Below are positions 1 to 5,727 of a DNA stretch of 8,461 nucleotides, in pieces. Within the stretch, counting starts at the first letter, position 1, and each line of letters begins with the position of its first letter. The stretch lies in assembly GCA_919902475.1 (NCBI GenBank), contig CAKKRA010000147.1, forward strand, positions 1 through 8,461, written 5' to 3'. Made by a program: the position numbers and the translations under genes. Source of the stretch: Nitrospiria bacterium (lineage in GTDB: Bacteria; Nitrospirota; CAKKRA01; 9FT-COMBO-42-15). The notes under the pieces were generated by a model. It made no database searches and was not told the origin of the DNA. It was given only the letters and a program-made list of their open reading frames with translations.

Positions 1-456
1 AGGAGGCTGCAGTATTTCAGAAATACAAAGCCGATCCTTCTTGCAGACTTCTGGAATGACGGACCTATAGTAGGCGGCTGTCTTGCTGCAGGCAGGCGCT
101 ATCTGCATATAAATGCAAACGGCGATATAGAGCCGTGCGTCTTCGCGCATTATGCAGTGGATAATATCCATAATACAACCATGAAGGACGCCCTTCAGTC
201 AAAACTATTTACCACAGTAAAAGAGCGCCTTGCATCAGGCGGGAATCTCTACAGGCCATGCATGCTTATTGACAGGCCGGAGGTCTGGAGAGAGGCTGTC
301 TTTTCATCAAATGCAAAGCCGACGCACGAAGGCGCAGAGACGCTTGTTACAACCCTTGCAAAACCAATGGATAATTATACAGATGGTTACGGAAAATTTG
401 CCGACCCAGCATGGGAAGAACATTCAGGGGAAAAGACTGAAAAGAAGATAGCATGA
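1..456 (+). CDS. Radical SAM/SPASM-like protein, C-terminal part (5' end outside window)
   Basis: The reading frame is open from base 1 and gives 151 residues ending in TGA; the true start lies upstream of the window. Cysteines at residues 27 (GGCLAAG), 46 (GDIEPC) and 87 (YRPC) resemble the C-terminal SPASM-type region of radical SAM enzymes, where a glycine-rich stretch, a short beta-hairpin (RYLHINANGDIEPC) and spaced cysteines bind auxiliary [4Fe-4S] clusters. The core CxxxCxxC SAM motif is not in the window, so the family call rests on this tail. A GTG at 157 could start a shorter protein, but the frame upstream of it is open and carries the characteristic motifs, so GTG 157 is probably internal. 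The stop overlaps the next start as ATGA, pointing to translational coupling with the dehydratase activase. Substrate is unknown. Confidence 0.75.
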   Translation, partial: RRLQYFRNTKPILLADFWNDGPIVGGCLAAGRRYLHINANGDIEPCVFAHYAVDNIHNTTMKDALQSKLFTTVKERLASGGNLYRPCMLIDRPEVWREAVFSSNAKPTHEGAETLVTTLAKPMDNYTDGYGKFADPAWEEHSGEKTEKKIA

Positions 457-1514
457 AAATCTATCTTGGAATTGATGTAGGCTCTGTAAGCACCAATGTT
501 GCTGTTATTGATGAAAGCAGCAATGTTATTTCCTCGTCCTATATCAGAACAAGGGGAGAGCCTATCAAGGCCGTTCAGAAGGGCCTTAAAGAGATATATG
601 AGAAATTAGGCCTAAGTCTTGATGTAATCGGCGTTGGCACAACAGGCAGTGCGAGGCATCTTACCGGCATACTTGTCGGCGCTGATGTTGTTAAAAACGA
701 GATTACCGCCCATGCAGTTGCTGCCTCGCATTTTGTTCCTTCAGTCAGAACAGTATTTGAAATCGGCGGACAGGATTCAAAGATTATATTTTTACGCAAC
801 GGCATTGTTGCAGACTTCGGAATGAACAGCGTATGCGCTGCAGGCACAGGCTCATTTCTTGACCAGCAGGCAGGGCGTCTTGGCATACCTATTGAAGAGT
901 TTGGCGACTATGCATTAAGGTCAGAAACCTCTGTAAGGATCGCAGGAAGATGCACAGTGTTTGCAGAGACAGACATGATTCACAAGCAGCAGCTTGGCCA
1001 CCCCCTTGAAAATATCATTGCAGGCCTGTGCGATGCAATGGTAAGAAACTATCTTAATAATCTTGTGCGCGGAAGGGAAGTTGAAGAGCCGATTGTATTC
1101 CAGGGAGGAGTTGCCGCTAATATAGGGATAAAGGCTGCTTTTGAAAGGGAGCTAAATAAAAAGGTCAATGTGCCGCAATATTATAATGTAATGGGCGCAA
1201 TTGGCGCTGGGCTCCTCGCAAAAGAAGAGATTGCAGCCTCAAATGCAAAGACGAATTTCAAAGGTTTTGAGATTACCAATTTTCACTACCGTACATCAAG
1301 TTTTGAGTGCAAGGACTGCGCTAATATCTGCGAGGTTGTTGATGTATCTGCAGAAGGCAGCAGCATTGCAAAATGGGGAGACAGATGCGGGAAGTTCTCA
1401 AATAGTTCTGCGTCATCTGATAATATAGGGGCACAGCACGCTGCGCCCCTACAGGAAGATGCATTTCAACAGAAGTGCGAACAGGAGAGGTGTTCAGCAG
1501 TAGATGGCTCTTGA
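453..1514 (+). CDS. Acyl-CoA dehydratase activase, BcrAD/BadFG/HgdC-type ATPase, with Cys-rich tail
   Basis: A 353-residue ASKHA-fold ATPase. Family members use ATP hydrolysis to push an electron from a [4Fe-4S] cluster into a 2-hydroxyacyl-CoA dehydratase or benzoyl-CoA-reductase-type partner. Visible motifs are the phosphate-1 loop GIDVGSVSTN (6-15), GTTGSAR (62-68), the phosphate-2 region EIGGQDSK (103-110), the cluster cysteines C128 (NSVCAAGTGS) and C167 (AGRCTVFAETD), and the adenosine motif FQGGVAAN (216-223). HgdC-type activases are about 260 residues, so roughly 95 residues are extra. Residues 284-314 carry C286, C289, C293 and C312 (FECKDCANIC, GDRCGK), a pattern I associate with the region following the activase in large fused activase/dehydratase proteins. 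The tail after about 316 is low-similarity and includes a palindrome (1426-1451). No dehydratase gene is in the window. The start overlaps the upstream stop; the end overlaps alr by 11 bases. Confidence 0.9.
   Translation: MKIYLGIDVGSVSTNVAVIDESSNVISSSYIRTRGEPIKAVQKGLKEIYEKLGLSLDVIGVGTTGSARHLTGILVGADVVKNEITAHAVAASHFVPSVRTVFEIGGQDSKIIFLRNGIVADFGMNSVCAAGTGSFLDQQAGRLGIPIEEFGDYALRSETSVRIAGRCTVFAETDMIHKQQLGHPLENIIAGLCDAMVRNYLNNLVRGREVEEPIVFQGGVAANIGIKAAFERELNKKVNVPQYYNVMGAIGAGLLAKEEIAASNAKTNFKGFEITNFHYRTSSFECKDCANICEVVDVSAEGSSIAKWGDRCGKFSNSSASSDNIGAQHAAPLQEDAFQQKCEQERCSAVDGS
1426..1451. repeat. Near-perfect 26-bp palindrome inside the activase coding sequence
   Basis: The two halves begin TAGGGGC and end GCCCCTA and pair along nearly the whole length, with a few mismatches of the G/T-wobble kind in the middle (cacagca against cgctgcg). 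It is the most GC-rich short stretch in this otherwise AT-leaning gene and translates in frame as roughly residues 325-333 of the activase tail. It looks like a small dispersed REP-like palindromic unit. Similar GGGGC...GCCCC units recur in many genomes, but copy number here cannot be judged from one window. As a transcript it would form a strong hairpin about 50 bases before the alr start; no T-run follows, so it is not a classical terminator. Confidence 0.65.
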
Positions 1515-2643
1515 TATAAAATACCAGAGGCCGACCTATGCAGAGATAGATATCAGGGCATTAGTTCATAATCTAAATGAGGCAAAGAGATTAGCAGGCT
1601 CCAAAAGCCAGATCCTTGCTATTGTAAAGGCAGATGCATATGGACATGGGGCAGTTACGATATCAGAGGCGCTTGTAAGGAACGGCATTCAGTATCTCGG
1701 CACAGCGTTAGTTGAAGAGGCCGTAGAGCTGAGGGATGCCGGCATTAAGATACCAATAATAGTTTTAGGCGGCATATTCAAAGAACAGATTCCAAAGATA
1801 GCAGAATACGACCTGACTCCGGTTGTTTATCAGGAGGGCTTTTTGAAGGCAATTGCAAATGAGGCAGGAAACATAAACAGGCAGATAAATATTCATATAA
1901 AGATTGATACAGGCATGGGAAGGATAGGGGTTCTGCCTGAGGATGCAGTTGATTTTGTAAAAAAGGCAGCATCGCAGAAAAATATAAAGGTGGAAGGAGT
2001 AATGACGCATTTTGCAGATGCTGATTTGGCGGATAAGGCGTATGCAGAAAAACAGATGGCTGAATTTACCTCAATAGTTAACAAAATAAATAAAGAGGGA
2101 ATAGATATGCCTTATCAGCATATTTCAAACAGCGCTGCCCTTATTGGTTTTGAAAATAATAAATTTAATATGGCAAGGCCAGGGATAATGCTGTATGGGT
2201 ATGCGCCGTTTTCTAAAGGGAAAGAATGGGGATTAAACCTGATCCCTGTAATGAGTTTAAAGACAAAGATTTTACATTTGAAAAGAGTCTTAGCAGGGGC
2301 ATACATCAGCTACGGCCGCACATTTGTTGCAAAAAGGGAGAGCATCATTGCAACGCTTCCTATTGGGTATGCAGATGGTTACAGCAGGGCGCTTTCTAAT
2401 AAAGGCTCTGTCATAGTAAAAGGCAAAAAGGCGCCTATAGCCGGCAGGGTCTGTATGGATATGACCATGATAGATGTTACTGACATAGACGGTGTTGACG
2501 TTAACGATGAAGTGGTGTTAATAGGCAAGCAAGGCAAAGAGACAATTACTGCAGATGATATTGCAATGCTTACCAATACTATTTCTTATGAAGTGTTATG
2601 CTGCGTAGGTAAAAGGGTGCCGAGGGTTTATATTAATGGATGA
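1504..2643 (+). CDS. alr: Alanine racemase (PLP-dependent)
   Basis: Interconverts L- and D-alanine in the cytoplasm, supplying D-Ala for peptidoglycan. The 379-residue length is normal for the family. The N-terminal TIM-barrel domain has the PLP lysine K42 in AIVKADAYGHGA, and R140 lies in KIDTGMGRIG. HISNSAA (206-212) and MARPGIMLYG (223-232) are conserved barrel segments. The C-terminal beta-domain carries the catalytic tyrosine Y270 in YISYGRTF, LPIGYADGYSR (285-295) and the GRVCMDM signature (314-320). The ATG lies 13 bases after an AGGAGAGG element (1483-1490), a somewhat long spacing, and overlaps the activase stop by 11 bases. Its stop overlaps the mlaE start by 8 bases, so it is probably co-transcribed and coupled on both sides. 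All catalytic residues are present and the gene looks intact. Confidence 0.97.
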   Translation: MALDIKYQRPTYAEIDIRALVHNLNEAKRLAGSKSQILAIVKADAYGHGAVTISEALVRNGIQYLGTALVEEAVELRDAGIKIPIIVLGGIFKEQIPKIAEYDLTPVVYQEGFLKAIANEAGNINRQINIHIKIDTGMGRIGVLPEDAVDFVKKAASQKNIKVEGVMTHFADADLADKAYAEKQMAEFTSIVNKINKEGIDMPYQHISNSAALIGFENNKFNMARPGIMLYGYAPFSKGKEWGLNLIPVMSLKTKILHLKRVLAGAYISYGRTFVAKRESIIATLPIGYADGYSRALSNKGSVIVKGKKAPIAGRVCMDMTMIDVTDIDGVDVNDEVVLIGKQGKETITADDIAMLTNTISYEVLCCVGKRVPRVYING

Positions 2644-3424
2644 CAAGGGTTTTTTTATGAGATTGCTTGAAGGTGTCGGTCTTGCAGTTGCACACTTTGT
2701 AGAAGAGATGGGCAGGATAATGGTGTTTTTCACTGAGACCCTTCTATGGCTCTTTCGCCCGCCTTTGAATCTAAGGAATATATTTAAACAGATGGAGGAG
2801 ATAGGCGTTAATTCAGTCGGCGTTGTTATAATTATGGCATCTTTTACAGGTATGGTTCTTGCGCTCCAGAGTTATACAGGTTTTAAAAGATTTAATGCAG
2901 AGAGCCTCGTAGGCACAGTAGTAGCCCTTTCCATGACAAGGGAGCTTGGTCCTGTGCTTACCGGCCTTATTGTTGCAGGCCGCGCAGGCGCATCAATGGC
3001 AGCAGAGCTTGGCACAATGCGTGTAACAGAGCAGATAGATGCACTCGCAACAATGGCAACAAACCCGATAAAATATCTGACAGTGCCGAGGGTCATTGCA
3101 GGCTTTATCATGCTTCCGCTTTTAACAATTATATCCAATATGCTCGGTATATTCGGAGGCTATCTTGTTGGTGTGAAGGTTCTGGATGCAAATCCTGTTG
3201 TATATATGAGGAGGAGCTTTGATTATCTTGAGATGAATGACGTATTCAGCGGCCTTTTTAAGGCGTCTGTATTCGGATTAATTATTTCTGTTATAAGCTG
3301 CTACAAAGGTTTTTATGCAGCAGGCGGTGCAGAAGGGGTGGGAAAGGCGACAACAGGCGCAGTTGTAATATCAATGATGTTGATATTAATATCAGATTAT
3401 TTTTTAACAGCAATATTATTTTGA
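2636..3424 (+). CDS. mlaE: MlaE-family ABC transporter permease (lipid transport)
   Basis: A 262-residue inner-membrane permease of the MlaE/YrbE family, working with an MlaF ATPase and an MlaD MCE protein to move phospholipids between inner and outer membranes. It has an N-terminal amphipathic/interface helix region (about 8-40) and hydrophobic segments near 60-80, 104-118, 148-180, 207-222 and 240-261, in line with the five-helix fold. The family-typical stretch RELGPVLTGLIVAGRAG (102-118) followed by AAELGTM and TEQIDAL (122-137) is intact and includes the coupling region to the ATPase. The start overlaps the alr stop. An in-frame ATG at 2657 (M8) follows AAGGG (2645-2649) at 7-base spacing and is a credible alternative start, giving 255 residues. 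mlaF follows after 25 bases. Confidence 0.95.
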   Translation: MDDKGFFMRLLEGVGLAVAHFVEEMGRIMVFFTETLLWLFRPPLNLRNIFKQMEEIGVNSVGVVIIMASFTGMVLALQSYTGFKRFNAESLVGTVVALSMTRELGPVLTGLIVAGRAGASMAAELGTMRVTEQIDALATMATNPIKYLTVPRVIAGFIMLPLLTIISNMLGIFGGYLVGVKVLDANPVVYMRRSFDYLEMNDVFSGLFKASVFGLIISVISCYKGFYAAGGAEGVGKATTGAVVISMMLILISDYFLTAILF

Positions 3425-3437
3425 TGAAAACACACTA

Positions 3438-3443
3438 TATAAT
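3438..3443 (+). promoter_or_regulatory. Possible -10 element (TATAAT) just upstream of mlaF
   Basis: A consensus TATAAT sits between mlaE and mlaF and ends 6 bases before the mlaF ATG. Transcription from it would begin at or very near the A of the start codon. There is no good -35 at 16-18 bases: the hexamer at 3415-3420 is ATTATT, and TTGATG at 3421 is too close. The AT-rich setting makes chance likely, so this is a weak call. Confidence 0.25.
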
Positions 3444-3449
3444 ATCTTA

Positions 3450-4196
3450 ATGATACAGGTAATAAACCTATATAAGGCATTTGGCAGGAAGCAGGTTCTC
3501 GACGGCGCAAACCTCAAAATAAAAAAAGGCGAGAGCATGGTTGTTATTGGCGGAAGCGGAAGCGGAAAGTCTGTCCTGATAAAACATATAATAGGCCTCT
3601 TGAAGCCTGACAAAGGGACTATAGTTGTAGACGGCAAGGATATGGCTAAATTAAAAGGAGGAGAGGTTGATAATCTTAGAAAAAAGTTTGGAATGCTCTT
3701 TCAAGGTGCAGCTCTCTTTGATTCATTATCAGTATGGGAGAATGTGGGCTTTGCTTTAAAACAGCATACCAAACTTTCAGATAAAGAGATAAGGGCAGCA
3801 GCAGGCGAAAAATTAAAGATGGTTGGCCTTGCAGGCATAGAGGACATGATGCCTGTTGACCTTTCCGGCGGCATGAGAAAAAGGGTTGGTCTTGCAAGGG
3901 CAATAGCAATGGACCCTGAGATTCTATTATATGATGAGCCCACAACAGGCCTTGACCCTATAATGGCAGATGTAATAAATAATTTAATAATTGAGATGAG
4001 GGAGAAGCTAAAGGTGACTTCGGTTGCAATTACTCACGATATGGTGAGCGCGTATAAGATTGCAGACAGGATTGCAATGCTATATGAAGGGAAAATTATA
4101 GAGGTCGGAACGCCTGGCGAAATTAAGAGCACAAAGAATCCGATTGTAAAGCAGTTTATTACAGGGAGTGCGGTAGGACCGATTAAGGTTGGGTAG
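3450..4196 (+). CDS. mlaF: MlaF-family ABC transporter ATP-binding protein (lipid transport)
   Basis: The 248-residue cytoplasmic nucleotide-binding subunit that powers the MlaE permease. All ABC motifs are visible: Walker A GGSGSGKS (34-41), Q-loop Q85 in LFQGAALF, signature LSGGMRKRV (138-146), Walker B ILLYDEP (158-164) with the catalytic glutamate E163, D-loop GLDP (167-170), and switch histidine H196 in ITHD. SGGM instead of SGGQ, and the FQGAALFDSLSVWENV segment, are typical of the MlaF/Ttg2A branch. Length is close to that of E. coli MlaF. No Shine-Dalgarno sequence is visible before the ATG and no earlier in-frame start exists in the 25-base gap, so translation may be leaderless or coupled to mlaE. 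After its stop comes the 120-base spacer before mlaD. Confidence 0.96.
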   Translation: MIQVINLYKAFGRKQVLDGANLKIKKGESMVVIGGSGSGKSVLIKHIIGLLKPDKGTIVVDGKDMAKLKGGEVDNLRKKFGMLFQGAALFDSLSVWENVGFALKQHTKLSDKEIRAAAGEKLKMVGLAGIEDMMPVDLSGGMRKRVGLARAIAMDPEILLYDEPTTGLDPIMADVINNLIIEMREKLKVTSVAITHDMVSAYKIADRIAMLYEGKIIEVGTPGEIKSTKNPIVKQFITGSAVGPIKVG

Positions 4197-4210
4197 GTTT
4201 ACATATAACT

Positions 4211-4287
4211 GAAACGGAGACACGGAGAATGGGGGAATCGGGGACTCTGCAATTTGTTTTTTCACCCGCTCACCGTTTCTCCGTTTC
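4211..4287. repeat. Imperfect inverted repeat / large stem-loop between mlaF and mlaD
   Basis: Arms 4211-4237 and 4261-4287 match as reverse complements at 22 of 27 positions; the outer 10 bases (GAAACGGAGA / TCTCCGTTTC) are perfect. The loop is about 23 bases, ending T-rich (TTTGTTTT). Nested alternatives exist: GAATCGG (4235-4241) can pair with CCGATTC (4289-4295), and CCGTTTC occurs twice on the right arm. The spacer (4197-4316) holds no gene. The element may be a dispersed palindromic or MITE-like repeat, or an RNA hairpin affecting readthrough into mlaD. The T-rich run lies in the loop, not after the stem, so it does not read as a standard terminator. Confidence 0.6.
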
Positions 4288-4298
4288 GCCGATTCTTT

Positions 4299-4309
4299 AG
4301 AGGAGGAGG
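4299..4309 (+). promoter_or_regulatory. Strong ribosome binding site for mlaD
   Basis: AGAGGAGGAGG lies 7 bases before GTG 4317. This is the best Shine-Dalgarno match in the window and decides the GTG start of mlaD. It sits just outside the inverted repeat, so stem formation would not obviously hide it, although the alternative pairing with 4289-4295 comes close. Confidence 0.8.
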
Positions 4310-4316
4310 CTGATTA

Positions 4317-5711
4317 GTGAAGGGAATCACAACAGAAGCTAAGCTCGGGCTATTTGTTCTTATTGCCATTATACTGCTTGCTTATCTGACATTTCAGGTG
4401 AGTGAATTCAGGCTGATAAAAGAAAAGGGTTATGAAATAGATGTTCTCTTTGATTCAGTAGGCGGTCTTGACTTGAAATCTTCTGTAAGGATTGCAGGCG
4501 TGGAGGTAGGAAAGGTTGCCAAGATAGAGCTTGAAAATGGAAAGGCTAAAGTTACTCTGCGTGTATTCCCTGATATAACGATACCAAAAGGCGCTAAGGC
4601 GCAAATAAAAGCAACCGGCTTGATGGGGGAGAAGTATGTTGAGATCGTTCCAGGGGATAAGGCTGAAACCTTAAAGGAGCACGAAAGGATTGTTCAGGGA
4701 GCGCCTCCTGCTGATATAGATAAATTAATAAACCAGCTGAGTTCTATTGCAGAGGATATTAGAAATCTCAGTAAAAATCTGAATAAGATAGTGGATGTAA
4801 ATAAAGATGCGCTTAGCAACGCAATAAAGAATTTTGAGGAATTTTCTGCAATGCTTAAGAACGATACCCCTCAATTAATTGCAAAACTTAACAGCATAAC
4901 AGGCAAGATTGAAAAAGGTGAGGGGACGATCGGCAAGCTTGTTACAGATGAGGAACTTTATAGAAATTTAAGCAGCACCATTGAGAAATTAAACAAGATT
5001 GCAGAAAAGATTGAAAAAGGCGAGGGGACGATCGGCAAGCTTGTTACAGATGACCAGGTATATGAAAATCTAAATGAGACGCTTGTCGGAATTAAGGACT
5101 ATGTTGCAAAGGCAGAGGCATTTAAAACGACCGTAGGCTTCAGGTCAGAATATCTATTTAAAGATATTGCTGCAAAGGGATACCTGACTTTACAGTTAAA
5201 GCCGAGAGAGGATAAGTATTACATATTTGAGATTGTTAGTGACCCGTGGGGCAGGGTTACTACAACAGACACTGAGACGCAAACAACAACAGGCGGTGTT
5301 ACAACAACAACAGTTACGCATGAAGAAAAGAAGGAGGAGTCATTAAAATTCAGCATTGAATTTGCAAAGAGATATGAAGACCTTGCCCTGAGGATCGGGA
5401 TGATAGAGAATACCTTTGGCTTAGGCGCAGACTATTTTCTGTTTAAAGACACTGTACAGTTTAATGTGGATGCATGGGATTTTACCAATAAGGATTCATG
5501 GGACTTTGACCGCAGCAGGCATTATCAGAAAAGGCCGCATCTGAAGGCTGGCGCTCAGGTAAATTTCCTTAAAAACTTTTTTGTGTACGGCGGCTACGAC
5601 AACTTTCTTAACACAGACAGAGACAATTTTTATGCAGGCGCAGGCTTAAAGTTTGATGATGATGACTTGAAATACCTGCTTGGAAAGGTGCCGCTGCCAG
5701 GGACAAATTAG
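4317..5711 (+). CDS. mlaD: MlaD-type MCE protein with stalk repeats and beta-barrel-like C-terminal domain
   Basis: A 464-residue MCE protein, much longer than E. coli MlaD (about 183 residues). Residues 9-27 form one transmembrane anchor. The MCE domain spans about 36-115, with FDSVGGL, VRIAGVEVGKV, and IKATGLMGEKYVEI near its end. Residues 130-270 are charged and helical or coiled-coil-like, with two copies of IEKGEGTIGKLVTD (198-211 and 232-245) 34 residues apart. Residues 270-455 alternate polar and hydrophobic residues in strand-like blocks (TVGFRSEYLF, YLTLQLKP, LKFSIEFAKR, LGADYFLF, VQFNVDAWDF, FFVYGGYDNF, FYAGAGLKF), separated by turns and a Thr-rich loop (314-334), as expected of an outer-membrane barrel or beta-rich domain. 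With MlaE and MlaF it would form a lipid conduit, possibly crossing the periplasm unaided. The start is GTG 4317 after a strong RBS. MCE identity is firm; the barrel is inferred. Confidence 0.92.
   Translation: MKGITTEAKLGLFVLIAIILLAYLTFQVSEFRLIKEKGYEIDVLFDSVGGLDLKSSVRIAGVEVGKVAKIELENGKAKVTLRVFPDITIPKGAKAQIKATGLMGEKYVEIVPGDKAETLKEHERIVQGAPPADIDKLINQLSSIAEDIRNLSKNLNKIVDVNKDALSNAIKNFEEFSAMLKNDTPQLIAKLNSITGKIEKGEGTIGKLVTDEELYRNLSSTIEKLNKIAEKIEKGEGTIGKLVTDDQVYENLNETLVGIKDYVAKAEAFKTTVGFRSEYLFKDIAAKGYLTLQLKPREDKYYIFEIVSDPWGRVTTTDTETQTTTGGVTTTTVTHEEKKEESLKFSIEFAKRYEDLALRIGMIENTFGLGADYFLFKDTVQFNVDAWDFTNKDSWDFDRSRHYQKRPHLKAGAQVNFLKNFFVYGGYDNFLNTDRDNFYAGAGLKFDDDDLKYLLGKVPLPGTN
4905..5053 (+). repeat. 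102-bp-period tandem duplication within mlaD
   Basis: Bases 4905-4951 and 5007-5053 are identical over 47 bases except for one synonymous change (GGT/GGC), starting 102 bases (34 codons) apart. Similarity continues more weakly on both sides: LNSITGK against LNKIAEK before, and DEELYRNL against DDQVYENL after. The unit encodes KIEKGEGTIGKLVTD followed by a helix-like linker. Near identity at the DNA level, including third codon positions, points to recent duplication or gene conversion within the stalk of the MCE protein. Confidence 0.9.
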
Positions 5712-5718
5712 ATATTAC

Positions 5719-5723
5719 GGAGG
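5719..5723 (+). promoter_or_regulatory. Ribosome binding site deciding the phosphoesterase start
   Basis: GGAGG lies 4 bases before ATG 5728. The frame is open back to an ATG at 5680 inside mlaD, but that codon has no comparable site and would add 16 residues overlapping the MlaD end. The RBS therefore favours 5728. A later in-frame ATG at 5749 would leave the catalytic DLH motif too close to the N-terminus. Confidence 0.65.
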
Positions 5724-5727
5724 CGAT

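Noticed and set aside
575..886. A 103-residue open frame on the minus strand inside the activase gene
   Set aside because: It lies wholly within a gene with clear family motifs, has no ribosome site and shows no recognisable domain; it is a shadow of the coding strand.
1201..1428. Possible frameshifted continuation of the activase in another frame
   Set aside because: The main frame stays coherent through its Cys motifs and the alternative frame shows no dehydratase-like sequence; alr follows directly.
4905..5053. CRISPR-like direct repeats
   Set aside because: Only two copies, in frame within a gene, with a related linker between them; it is a protein-coding tandem duplication.
5568..5585. 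AAAAACTTTTTT run as a terminator
   Set aside because: It lies inside the mlaD coding sequence and has no GC-rich stem.
5680..5727. Earlier ATG start for the phosphoesterase
   Set aside because: It overlaps the end of mlaD, adds residues before the expected N-terminus and lacks the good ribosome site seen before 5728.
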